Below, piece after piece: positions 1-10,857 of a DNA stretch of 64,000 nt. This stretch comes from Isoetes taiwanensis. Taxonomy: Eukaryota > Streptophyta > Lycopodiopsida > Isoetales > Isoetaceae. A program made the translations under genes and the position numbers. Position 1 is the stretch's first letter. Each line of letters opens with the position of its first letter. The stretch spans positions 12,875,654 through 12,939,653 of the forward strand of contig JAJEKV010000025.1 of assembly GCA_021234155.1 (NCBI GenBank), read 5' to 3'. The notes beneath the pieces were generated by a model. It worked only from the letters and a program-made list of their open reading frames with translations, ran no database searches and had not been told where the DNA came from.

Positions 1-1739
1 TCACCCCTGTCCACATGACATTCTCGCATCTTGAAGTTCAAATATTCTACTTGGTCAAGTTGAATGTGCTATCACCATGGCTCACAGGATCTTTGTTCCG
101 GACTTCAAAGGTTAGAATAAATCCAAAGATATGAAAATCATGCAATGCAATTAAACATCTTTGGAAAAGCGAGAACTGCTTAGAAGCAAAACAAGAAACA
201 TAGATGCCTGCAAACATTAGAGATTGCAGACGAGAACAAGAAATAGGTAAATGACAGACTGCGATTGCATTTGGAAATGTAAGAACACCTTTTGAATTAC
301 AATTTCAGACATGCTAGATTAATCGGTCATGTATTGTTCATAAACATGCACGAAATGCATTTTCCACTTTGAATCTCAATGTTCGAACAAAACAATCTTC
401 AAGTCTTTGCCAGAGTCAATTCGAGCTTATGCAAAACTTTTTTAGTTGTTAATATCTGCGGGAAAATCTGCGGTCCATGTGCCATATTCTATGCAAGTAG
501 ATGGAAGATTTTTCTATCTATCAAGAAATCTGCAGTCTTGTGGCAAGTCGTTGATTTAGAATTGTGGCAAATTGATCGAGTCCGGGCGAGAGGCCATAGG
601 TTGAAGTGCAAGGAATGCTTTCGAAGCTAGAAGGGTCTCAATGTATTTTAACAATCCCAAAGGCCACAAAAAGCTGAATTATTATTTGACCTCAAACACT
701 TGATGGGGCGCATGACCCCGATTGGTCATTTGCAATACCTTTGCCTTCTTGATGGCATGCACCCGGTTTATTAGCATTGTCGGGATTATTATCTTCCATA
801 TCGGTCTGTTTTGCATCTCCGTTAAACCGGGGGCCTCTTTGGCCTTCGTTCAAGGCCCGATAATCGGACGGTTTTAGGCGGAATGCTTGGAAGCAATACC
901 ACAGATATGCGATGCTCTTTACATGCTTGTAGCAATAGAATCACATTAAAAATGGAGTCACAAGAGATCTACTATACCACACTTTCAATGATTGTACGCT
1001 TCCCGATAGTGTCTACGCAAATTGAAATTCCTAATTACATTGGCGAGGTTTGGAAAAGCTTAATTGTTGGAATGCCACTAATCAACCAATCTATAAACAG
1101 GAATGAGCAAAATCGTCATCAGTGCGTATATGAAGTCATGATCTAATTGACATAAAATATATATTTGCACTACTAACACTAAAAAGGGACAAGGCATGAC
1201 TACTTGAGGGTATTGTTGCTTGAAAGTTTGGGGCCACTATATAGATAGTCTAATGCCTTAGCATGAAGCCATAAAGTAAATCTATCATGATGATACGTAT
1301 CATCTCTGATCTCCAGATAAAAGCATTGCAATCAGTGCTCGAATTGGGATAATCCAGAATGGCTCGGGATAAATCCAAAATAACGTATTTATATGGCATC
1401 AAACTGGGCTTCAAAGTTTGCAAGAACAAATACCTTAAAGCGTTCATCCGGTTACCATCAGCACTTTAACAAGACATAGACAGGGCAAAGTCCACCTCCA
1501 GCTCCAGCAATCTGGCCACAACTCGGCAGAAGAAGCTTTACTCCAAGGTTACGCTTGTGTAAAACGCCATGGAACAGGCAAAAGGAATATGAAGGAAGGA
1601 AAGCTCACCTAACACGGAATGAGTTCAACCAAGAGCTTCACCCTCGTTATCTCTAGAGTTACATGCGTGTTGCCCGGTTAAAGCGGTTCAACCATCGGCG
1701 ACCCACATCGCGAGTTGACCGCCGATTTACCAACAATAG
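1..1739. other. No gene recognised
   Basis: Only short open frames occur on both strands and none shows a recognisable domain, good splice context or internal repetition. Composition is ordinary AT-rich plant intergenic sequence. I see no RNA gene or element end here. Confidence 0.6.
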
Positions 1740-1841
1740 GTTTTTAGCGTTTTGATATCTTAGGTATATTCTAGCATATGCTTAGAATATGCCAGAAACC
1801 CACATAAACGAGGGTTTGCCCCCTTAGGGGCAACCCAAAAA
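1740..1841 (+). repeat. Dispersed repeat ending in a hairpin, copy 1
   Basis: The segment begins with TTTTTAGC, passes through CATAT-rich sequence and ends in an imperfect hairpin at 1812-1836 (stem around TTGCCCC/GGGGCAA, CTTA loop) followed by ACCCAAAA. The same block, diverged in its middle, recurs at 56270-56370 in the same orientation. The shared right end with a stable hairpin resembles the 3' terminus of a small non-autonomous element. Here CTGG follows the hairpin at a Helitron-like distance, but the second copy lacks it, so a Helitron call is not supported. Confidence 0.55.
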
Positions 1842-1856
1842 CTGGGTATTTGTCCA

Positions 1857-2240
1857 CAATCCGCCTTTTATGATTTTGTAAATTAATATTAATATCCTCT
1901 TAAAAGGAAATGTATTTATTTATACCCCATTTCCTGTATGCAATTTTCATACCCTTTTCTTAGGATAAATTGTTCATACCCATCTTTGGCCTGTTTGTGA
2001 TTTTGTAGATAAATGTCCTCTTATTTGGAAATGTATCTATTTGTACCCGCAATGTTCATACCCCAATCAATGTTCGTCCCCGTATGTGGCAACTATCCTC
2101 CTTTATTGTGTAAATTAATATCCTCTTATTTAAAATTTATTCATTTGTCCCCCACTTCCATATGCAAAGTTAACACCCCATTTCTCATAATCAATGTTAA
2201 TACTCATTTCTACCAACAATCCTCCCTTTTTGTGTTTCTT
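1857..2240. repeat. Imperfect tandem repeat, about 100-124 bp unit
   Basis: The phrase 'ATTTTGTA...AAT.TCCTCTTA' followed by a CATACCCC-rich tail recurs at about 1890, 2014 and 2111, and a partial fourth unit starts near 2214. Units differ by small indels and substitutions. The array abuts a T-rich run at 2225-2246 that I read as the reverse complement of a LINE poly(A) tail. Confidence 0.5.
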
Positions 2241-4140
2241 TTTTTGAAGGTAAAAGTTTATTATTAATAGTAGATGGTACAATATATAGTTGGTCCCCTT
2301 AATGGGACGAATATAAAAAGTTACATCATTTGATGCTTGTCAATTGAGCCTCAGGTGGGTGTACTATGAAGATACCTACTCTTCTTCACCACATGTGGAT
2401 ACTAAAGGGAAATGTTACCATCTTCTCCTCAGAGGAAGGTACTATACGGTGGGCATATCTAGTTTCCACACACCACAAGCTAAAGGGTCGGAGATAGTTA
2501 AGTTATCAAGAGCATGGTCCCTATTATCGTGGAAAGTGGATCCTCATCACGTAACCACCCACATCCTGCAGTAGCTGTAAAATTCCTGCAATTTTACGAT
2601 TCTATCCGGAGTTCTTTATTGTAAGCCACTCCCATCTTTATGTGAGGACAAAGCCATTAGAGCCACTTCCATGTTGAAGATGTTCTTTAACTTAGTCACC
2701 GGGTTGTATGCCCCCCCAATGCCACATCACAACGGCATCTCCATATCACCCAAAGTGCCACATTAATCAAGAAGGCGAATGATGCACCTATCAGCTCTGA
2801 TATGGAGATTTTGCCAGGCAAGATGAATAAGTTCGATCCCTAGAATTGGGAAAACCCAACATCAGAATTCGTGAATCATGGAACAAAAAAAGAGTTGCCT
2901 GGAAGATTCACATCAGTGGCATCCTGAGGGGGCATATATCATCGATCACAATCCCTTTATAAAGTAGCACCCCTTTAGTACTGGGACCCCCTTGGAGCGC
3001 GGCCCACCTAAAGAATTGAAGTTTCTTTGAGCAGATGGATTCCCATGAATTAGATAGGAGAAGCTTAACAACCACTGTTTTTACCCTTGGCCTCATCTCT
3101 ACTATTAGTAGAGTTTCAACACCACACAAGGCACGATAGGTGCCAGCCACACTATATTTTTCTTTCCCTGCATACCACCATACTTCCTGAGAACCCCGCA
3201 CACCCGAGCACTCCTTGATGTTTATTAGAATCTCTTGTAGCACTTTTCTGTCTCCTTCCCCTACCCTAAGTATCATACGCTTGAATCTAGTCCAGGAGAT
3301 CCATCTGCCATTCTCCCATAAATGATGCAGATATTGCACACCCTGTTCTTTCCATTTCCCAAATATCTGGGGATGGACCAAGACCAAAGGGAGACCCTCC
3401 TTATTCCAAACATGAAATACTGAAATTCCCAGCCTCATTAGGAACATCAGATGGAGAATATATTGATATTACTTCCCTTCAAGCCTGGAGTATTCTTCTC
3501 ATTATAGGGGAGGTACCTGGAGCTACTTTAAAATCATACAAGAAGGCTCTCAACTCGTCCCTAGGAAGAGATGGCTTACCCTTGATCTTATATAGATTGA
3601 GACAATATTTAACAAATACCATAGCTGGGGATGAATCGTTTTGAAGTACATGCCATACAAATTTGGTTGCAAGTGCTTGTGCATGTAAAGAAGGGTCTTT
3701 ACAACCTAGTCCACCATCTCTCTTGTCTCTATATAGCTCCGGCCATGCTACTTTGGCGATACCACCCGAGATGAATTTCCTAGTAATGACCTGTATCTGC
3801 TTGTATACACTTTTTTTGAGCCACCATCACCAATGAGAAGTAAATATGAGAGGATGCAAAAACCGCTTTAGCAATAGACTTTGCCTGGTACTGCTAAACC
3901 TTTAGAGGCCCACAACCCCATTTTTTTTCCTGAGCCTATCCAAGATTGGGGACCACAAGCCCTTCATGCTATCTGAGAGAGATAATGGTAGATCTAGAAG
4001 CTTAACTGCCTCATAGGATGTAAGACCCCTCTGGACCCCTGATGGAATAGTATTTCCTATGCCACCTATAATCCTTTGCTTTCTACCAAGTTCTAAAGGG
4101 CATAAATAGCTTACTGCCTCCCCTTTTCCTCATTACAAGT
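2240..4140 (-). mobile_element. L1-type LINE, 5'-truncated 3' half (LINE D)
   Basis: Read on the minus strand, 4140 to 2900 gives the region downstream of a plant L1 reverse transcriptase. One stretch resembles the 'PLS...LDR..K..LW..K.L...GK' linker (about 4000-3880). Next comes 'RKFISGGIAKVAWPELYRDK' and 'GGLGCKDPSLHAQALATKFV' (about 3790-3660), then a zinc-binding reverse transcriptase tail. The 3' UTR-like part runs to a T-rich run near 2232-2246, taken as the poly(A) tail. RT catalytic motifs, the endonuclease and ORF1 are absent, so the copy is 5'-truncated. Several frameshifts interrupt it. Confidence 0.7.
2908..3447 (-). pseudogene. C-terminal zf-RVT-like part of LINE D ORF2
   Basis: A 179-residue open frame. 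Its last third carries 'KLQFFRWAALQGGPSTKGVL' followed by a short tail with ICPLR, matching the zinc-binding reverse transcriptase tail (zf-RVT) of plant L1 elements, where a W-containing helix precedes a CxxC-type knuckle. The first half contains tryptophan-rich sequence of the sort found between the RT and this tail. The frame opens from inside the element, so the apparent start codon has no meaning. Inferred to be a remnant of an ORF2 polyprotein, not a host gene. Confidence 0.65.
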
Positions 4141-4679
4141 GCTCAGAAATTTTGAATTATAGTTCAAAGTTGAATTTCCCGCACCTGAAACTTTTGAATT
4201 CTGTATACATAAGAACAATGGATCTTTTGGGATGGTTTGTGCTAGTCGTATCATTGCGTGGTTCAAATAGAATTACCCTACCTTCACCAGATTTTGCAAA
4301 ATCTACTATTAGCAAAGAAGAACACACCGCTTTGAGTTTGAGTGGAGTCAAACATGTTCATATCTAGACAATAGGGAAAATTTATCCACGAAATACATTC
4401 ACAGGCAGATATCCAAACTTCAGTTATATAACAAGCCTTATGCGATGTGTTTGTGAGCAAAAAGCCGAGGTCAAAGGCTACTATGAGGGCTTAACAATAC
4501 GGTTTGCAAGTAGTACAACACAATAACAATTTAGGATATTGCTTGCATTTAAAAGAGATAGAGTTGTGCAAGCTGTAAAATTCATTAAAGCAGCAAATAA
4601 GGGAAAGGGATAAAGAAATCAGTAAGCTAACAAAACGAAATTCTCAATTGGGACAAGATATTGTGATGTTTGGGCATTG

Positions 4680-5510
4680 TGTCAAGTAAGCGGAGGTTGC
4701 AAGAAATTCAGCAGCAAATGATGCTAGAAAGAATATGAAACAGTGTCGTGTCTTGCAAAAGAGATTGGAGAGATCAAAGAGGACTGTTCTTGGTACTCGA
4801 GAAAGAGTAAAGGAAATCAAGCCAATTGAAACATTTAACATTAAATGTGGGCCTTCTTGAAGGAGAATGTGTTATGGAGCAAGTGCTACAATCAAAATGG
4901 CAATGAAGGGCGCGAGGAAGAATGTTGGTAACATTGTGAGAAGCAATGCTAAATTCACTTGAGAATTTTGATTTGAAGAAATCTATTATGGACATGCTTC
5001 TTAATGATGTGAGTTCTAAAATGCATGCAAACAAAATTCACAGTGTATGTGATTTTGTTGGAATTCGTACAACGGATTATAGGTTTCTCTTCAAGCAATT
5101 CTCATATGCATTGAACATGGTTGGGATATATAGAGTTATAGTTCCAAGGCATCACCATTGGAATCTTGTCAGAGCAAGAAGAAACATCATAGTTGAAGAG
5201 ATTTTTTAAGGAATGCACTCCATTAAGTGTGAAGCACCATTTTCTAAATTGATTCTAAGATCTCACAAAGGTAAGAAGTCTAATGAGAACAAAATTATAG
5301 GTCTCAATGAGAGAAACAATTTGTGGTTTGATGCTGAAAGTGTTTTGAAATTCATGGTTGTCTTTTATAATATACATGAAGATAGCATTCATCACAGCCA
5401 GTTGGAGGTATGTTTAAAACTTGATGAAATGGAACTTACTCATAAAGTCAAGCATGAAAAAGTGTCTTTGACACACATGAATGGGGCATTTGCTGCAAAT
5501 TATGAAGATC
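4680..5510 (+). pseudogene. Fragment of transposon-like family R1 (copy a)
   Basis: Three short frames run in the same direction. The first (about 4720-4850, another frame) is basic and helical. The second (4946-5206) contains 'SVCDFVGIRTTDYRFLFKQF'. The third (5213-5510) contains NNLWFDAESVLKFMV, then KLDEMEL and KHEKVSLTHMNGA. The third is clearly related to the minus-strand frame at 15468-15917: NNLW-D-ESVL-MV-FY, KLDEME and K-E-VS-T-MN line up in order. Function unknown. Recurrence in one window and decay suggest a DNA-transposon or similar mobile family. The fragment ends abruptly at LINE A. Confidence 0.5.
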
Positions 5511-7310
5511 ACCTGACCAACTCAGCATAGTGCGTCCGAATTTGATCATATACTGGGCAACTTTGAAGGGTATGAGATTCATCCTCAATGACTCCCATTT
5601 GGCAGCATTGATAGAGCCTTGCACGGCGTGGCTCACCAATCCATCTGCCTGTCTCAATTCGAAGATGATGTGCCCCTGTGCGAATGGAGGCAATGAGTCT
5701 GCGTCTTTTCATGAGCAAGTGGGTGTACAGGTAGCATTGCGGGCCTCATTCCAATGTGGGATTTATGTGGCGCTGGTAGTGCGCTGTCTTGACCTGTTCA
5801 AGGGCACTGGCATCCCAAAGCTTGCTGAGGAAGCAAGCGTCAAGATATTGCCTCAAGCTATGGCGATCTGGCTCTGTTTGCACCTATGCACTCCCTTCCT
5901 AAGCACATTCCATCTAGCCAACCATTGAGCTCTCTTTTCCCTCCAAGAGGCCTTTGAGCTGTGGCCCCATTGCCATGATATAAGCTAGTTTAATGAGACG
6001 AGCATCGTCCATATTGACCACCTTCTGAAAATAGACAATGTGGCAATCAAGGGCCGCCCTGAAGAGGCAAGAATCCTGTCTTCTGCAGTAGAATTTGATA
6101 TGGGACTGTGGACTTCACCCCTAGTGTCGTACCAAGAAGGCTTTCTGCACCTGCTCCGTCATTCCAAGTAGCGAGGGATACTACTGGGCCCCATACTTCA
6201 ACCCCGTATAAAAGGACAGGCTCCACTAAGACCTTGAACAGGTGTGACTGATGGGCCAATCATACAACTCCGCTCTATAACTATTGTTTTGCATTGCATA
6301 TAGTGCCTTCCAGCCTGCCGTCACTTGTAGCCATATGGATGTGTCCCAGTGCATAGTAGAAGGAAACGTCACTCCCAAATATTTGTATGTGGATGCTACT
6401 TCCAACTGAAGAAGGGGATCCTCGGCTGACGTGAAGATGATATGAAAATCACCTTAGTCTTGGCCAGGTTGACGCACATATCAGTCGCTTGACATAATGT
6501 GTCCAGGGCATCGAGATATATCGTTGCATGTCTGCTGATGTGCAAGCTAGGAGGTCCACATCATCAACATATATTAACTGCCTGATGATCAGGTAGAGAA
6601 GGTGAGCTTTGTCGCCCCCATTATCAGCAAGCCAGCGCTCCAATTGATCAATGTAATGCCCAAACAATGTTGGGGAGAGAGGGTATCCCTGACGAACCCC
6701 GATCAAATGGTTGGCTTGTCGGCTGCAACCGACCCGAGCATCTTTCATATAGTCTGTACACTGCATTTTGCAAATCTACAGGAACCCCCAGCTGTCGCAA
6801 TCTTGCCCATAGTTTTTCCCGAGGCACAGTGTCAAACGCCTTCGCAAAATCCATGAAGCAACAATATAGATCCTGATGGCGGTTCCTACTGTCTTCAGCT
6901 AGAGTTCGCAACGTGAAGATGTGGTCAATGGTGGAGTGCCAGGGTCTGAATCCTGCCTGGGTGAGGGCCCGCCCCAGCCCATCAACTGCTGCTCGAGAAT
7001 CCCAGCAAGCAATTTTGCAAACACCGAACTGACCATGATTGTTCGGTAATTGGCTGGGCAGTGCGGGTCACCTGCCTTATAGATGGGAACAACTCTGCTA
7101 TTGGTCCACTGTAGCGGGAAGCCTTCCCCTGTAATGCCATCCGTGTCCGGGGCTTTCCCATTGCAAGATGTTTGTAGCCTTGTTCCACGCCCGAATCTGT
7201 GATTTCCAACACCTTCCTTCTTGGGGGTAATCTTTGCATGTGCACCCTGAGGGTCGTATAGTTGTTGCAAGTATTGCCTCCACTGCTCGGGAGTGATGTT
7301 CCCTGTGGAC
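5511..7310 (-). mobile_element. Non-L1 LINE, RT to C-terminal knuckle (LINE A)
   Basis: In minus-strand order: a pre-RT segment 'QWRQYLQQLYDPQGAH' (about 7290-7240), the finger region 'VVPIYKAGDPHCPANYRTIM', then CCFMDFAKAFDTVPR with its conserved F-D, then GVRQGYPLSPTLFGHYIDQL and the catalytic box YVDDVDLLA (near 6560). A thumb-type segment LVEPVLLYGVEVWGP follows (about 6230), and then a CCHC knuckle with CQMGVIEDESHTLQSCP (about 5620). The endonuclease is missing at the 5' side. At 5510 the sequence changes abruptly into R1 fragment a, whereas the related copy at 57.3 kb continues differently, so this copy is also cut at its 3' end. Confidence 0.75.
6449..7270 (-). pseudogene. Reverse transcriptase core of LINE A, frameshifted
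   Basis: Three overlapping minus-strand frames (6899-7270, 6648-6911 and 6449-6766) together cover fingers, palm and the YVDD active site, so at least two frameshifts separate them. The aspartate of FMDFAKAFD and both aspartates of YVDD are present. The protein would copy LINE RNA at a nicked target site in the nucleus, but no frame here is long enough to make it. Confidence 0.7.
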
Positions 7311-7689
7311 TATACTGGCTTTCTAAGAACCCTTCGCCAGAAGCTCTAGGTTCCAGGACATTAGAAATTTTTTGGGGTTATAAAAGGTCTTTTGAGATTT
7401 GCCAACTAGGAAATTGCTTGGCCAATCAAAATAAAGAACTTGACAGAAGCGGTTATAAATTTTGACGTGGCATGGCGTGATCGGGTCCTAGCTTTTATGC
7501 TTGCCCTACCCTGAAATTTTGACACCTGCCCTAATCCTTTTGTTTTTTCTTCTACGAAATGGGAAGAGGCAAATGAAAGAAACAAACAAATTACCAGAAA
7601 ATTTTTTCCCTCGATTTCTTCCCTTCCCTCGCACAAATTTTCCCTCCCTCCCATTTATTGGAAGCTCTTCACCAGATCGCCCAGACCAG

Positions 7690-9704
7690 ATGGAGAAGCA
7701 TTTTGAATCCATTCACTGGAAGCGCTTCAGAAGTTTACCAAGATCAAGAAGCATTTTGATATCTAATGCTGGAAGATTTAAACATGTTCGGGAGCATACT
7801 GGAGCACCTGACTTTCTCCCAGGTACCTATGAACAGGTAAGATCACAAGTAAATATAGAAATAAATATTGCTTTATTTCATTTTTCTTTTGCATTTGTTT
7901 CCCGGGATCCATTGGCAGGAGAGATGTAGGGATGCTTGCCACATGATTTATATGCAGAAATTTATACAGGTTTAGGGTTTTGAGCTTGTGCAATAAGTTT
8001 TGATTCTATTGTTTCTCAAATTCATTATTTCGTTTGTTCCAGATACCCATCAAATTTATGTGGAAGATATTTAGAAGGTAGGAGACGGACTGTTTTCTTT
8101 CATTACTTTTTCTGTTAATATGAATGTTTATATAAGGATTTGAATCATGTGTCTACTTTAAGCTTTAAGCAAGATGTGACTCATGTAAACCAGATATTTC
8201 TTGCAAGTATTAAGAAATTAATTAAAACCCTACTCATTGAATTCTGTTTCCTGCAAATTTATATCATGCTATTCTTGATTTCTTATTATATTGGTCTCAT
8301 TTTTCGTACAGGTTTAGCTACTTTGTTTACGTGTTTGTTGCTGCCATGGTATGATTTTGCAAGGCAGCAGCAATGGGATGTAGCTGGAGATGACGTCTTT
8401 TCAAAGGTTTTTTACTTGGATTGCATGGCTGTTGCATGCTTATTTAATGCATCTATTTAGCTTTTCCTTTTATGTATCTACTCACATGCCTTCTACTCAC
8501 ATGCTTATTTAATGCATCTATGTATCTTTTCCTTTTTCAAAGCCTCTGACCATTGCTACGCCCTATTGCTAAAAGGAAAGAAAGCTTGTCTGGCTGTTCA
8601 GTCATTGTAATCTCTCTTGTTGACATAAGATAATCTATTTTTGCCCTAATGTTGCTATATTATTATTATTTGCAGATTGCAATAGAAGAAATGATTACAT
8701 CTGTTGTCATTGAGAGGCTTGACGCAGACCCTATAACCGTGTATGTTGGTACATTTGTTACAATGCAGCCATCGTTGAGGGGTTCTTTTAGAATTAAAAG
8801 ATCCCGATTGAATGATGTGAAGGCTCATTGGAAAGGCAAGGTTAAGCAAATTCAGCAGCATGGGAGACATGTACAACTTCTAGTTCAACATCTTTACTGC
8901 CCTTGTGATTTAACAAAGTACAAGAATGTTAGAATACGTGGACTTCCAAAGATGCAACCGAATCTGTAAGTTCTTTTCTAGTCTTATTTATTTATTTTGT
9001 TGTATTGAACCAAAGTATTTTCTTTTGCACGTTTCTCGGGCCTTTGCTAATTCCATTGTTTCCTTACTTATTTGCTCTATTGTGCCTATCGGACCAAGAA
9101 GACTTGGTTAAGTCTTGAGCATAACGTGTATTTCATGCTTTCCATTTTGATCCGGTTCTATCATTTTTGAAGGCGAGAACTCGGTTGAGTTCGCCAATAA
9201 ATCAATTTGGTTCTGAAGCACATTTTCTATCCGGCTTAAAAAGATAGTTGAAATCCTCCTTCCTAACCTTTGTTGAAATGGTTTCTCTACCAAACCATTT
9301 AATGCGATATTCTTTGTTATCACAAAAGAAGTTGTGGACCGAGATTCATGCTTGCTTTTGAAAAGAGCGATCTGGTGTATGTGGCCATGTAAAAGTTGAC
9401 ATGGCAATTGACATTTTTGTTTCCTTATTCAGCTCAGTAACTTCCGTGAAGAAGACACCCAAAATGCTAACAATATCAAATATATCTGATGAGATATTAG
9501 ATACTCTACTTCCTGAGAAGTGGAGGTACAGTAGAAGTTGATGCTGAATGGACCTTATTTGATGTTCGACGAAGGCTGGAACTAGAAGGAGATCTAAGCT
9601 ATTTTAAGTACCTAGTAAATGGAGAAAAGATTGGGAAACGAAGAGAAGAGTTTAAGAAAGTAAAAGATTGTATGCCTCCTGTTGTAACTTCATTATATGA
9701 GTAG
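7690..9704 (+). CDS. Putative multi-exon gene of unknown function
   Basis: Five candidate exons with canonical borders: 7690-7836 (ATG start MEKHFESIHWKRF, donor CAG/GTAAG), 8043-8077, 8312-8406 (coding WYDFARQQQWDVAGDDVFSK in a frame ending in phase 0), 8676-8965 (acceptor TTTGCAG, IAIEEMITSVVIERL, donor CT/GTAAGT) and 9433-9704 (acceptor ATTCAG, ending VVTSLYE then TAG). The joins 3/4 and 4/5 keep the frame. Exon 2 to 3 is one base out of phase, and exon 5 needs a one-base shift near 9528 to join LTISNISDEILDTLLPEK to GGTVEVDAEWTLFDVRRRLE. The product is basic (IKRSRLNDVKAHWKGKVKQI) with an LYCPC motif. I do not recognise the family. No transposon domain is visible, so this is the best host-gene candidate, intact or decayed. 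Confidence 0.4.
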
Positions 9705-9750
9705 TAAATGGAAGCCAAAACATTGTATATTTGCTCAAGATGAGTTCAAA

Positions 9751-9850
9751 AGTTTGCTGCCTTTGTATTTCTGAAATATGAATGTCAGTTTGTCCTCATC
9801 AGTTTGTCAGTTTGCTGCCTTTGTATTTCTGATATCAGTTTGTCCTCATA
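9751..9850. repeat. Tandem duplication, about 58-bp unit
   Basis: The string AGTTTGCTGCCTTTGTATTT occurs at 9751 and again at 9809, each followed by CTGA and a CAGTTTGTCCTCAT phrase. It lies just after the stop codon of the putative gene, so it would fall in its 3' UTR or flank. Confidence 0.7.
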
Positions 9851-10042
9851 TCATGTGGAGCATTTTGGTTACACAAACAGGGCTCTTGTTTAAACATCAA
9901 GTTTAGAGCACACAGGCAAAATTGAATTTAAAAATATGGAAAAGGAACTAGCTTGCAGAATCTATCAACAGCAAATAGGCCCTTCTGATTTGTTAAATTG
10001 TGTTGTAGGTTCTATGATGGATGCTCTCTGGTCTAGACCAAG

Positions 10043-10104
10043 CTTTCATATAAATGATCTCTCTTTCTTTTATTACAAAGAGAGAGAGATCATTTATATG
10101 AAAG
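10043..10104. repeat. Near-perfect inverted repeat (hairpin)
   Basis: Two 22-base arms, 10043-10064 and 10083-10104, are exact reverse complements around an 18-base loop. Arms contain CATATAAATGATCTCTC and its complement. The RNA would fold into a long stem like a small precursor RNA. A MITE core or a chance palindromic duplication are alternatives. Confidence 0.75.
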
Positions 10105-10823
10105 GATATATAATGTTAGGCCAAGTTGGTAATCCATAATAATGATTATGTTTCCATACCTTCACCCAATACCTCTCAATACAGCACCACTATGGACAAT
10201 AATCATACCTTGAGCCAGTTTAGCTCTCAACACAAGACCACTCTGGATCTCTTCTTTTAAGCATTCATAAAAAATATTATATGGTCTCTAATGCTTTAAT
10301 TTAGTAATTCTTTTCAAATTCCATTATGAATTTCGAGTTAAATGCTCATTGTCCTAGTGTGCCCAAAATGTTCCTAAGGTAGTCTTTAAAGTAATCCATC
10401 TATTTTAACAAGTAATCTACCTATTAATAAAAAAGAAAAAGAAACATGCAAGATGCAAGCATGGAGATATACAAAGAGCAAGTTCCAGTGGAGTTGTGCA
10501 TTTATTCATCTTAGTAGTGAGGCATGGAGTTTTTAACTAAAGCTAGTAAATAAGGTGTTGACATTTTGGCAAATTACATGTCCAATTAGTAGTACGGTGT
10601 ATCTTTGTAGAAAAAAAAAGTGGCGAGCGATAGACAAGGATGACAAGCTTAAAGTTCCTTCTCTAAATTTGACACGAGCGAACCATGTATTATTACACGA
10701 ACCAACAAGCTCATGGTTGTACTAGTAATGGTGCCCAACGTTGCTGGGCATAAGTTGGAAACTTGTGTGGCAAAAACCTGTTCAGCTCAGACTCCTTCTC
10801 ATAAATCTAATATAATAGAAACC
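10105..10823. other. No gene recognised
   Basis: AT-rich sequence with only short open frames. No domain, tRNA or repeat of note was seen. Confidence 0.6.
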
Positions 10824-10844
10824 AAGCTCAGCATTGCTGAGCTT
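10824..10844. repeat. Short palindrome, 10-bp arms
   Basis: AAGCTCAGCA, one T, then TGCTGAGCTT form a perfect palindrome 14 bases before the polypyrimidine tract. It may be a boundary feature or chance. Confidence 0.6.
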
Positions 10845-10857
10845 TAAGAGGTTTTTG

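Noticed and set aside
1812-1850. Helitron 3' end (hairpin followed by CTGG)
   Set aside because: The second copy at 56340-56375 has the hairpin but not a CTRR end, and no Rep/helicase sequence is present.
4152-4367. Short plus and minus frames between LINE D and R1
   Set aside because: Both are shadows of each other, 60-70 codons, with no motif or splice support.
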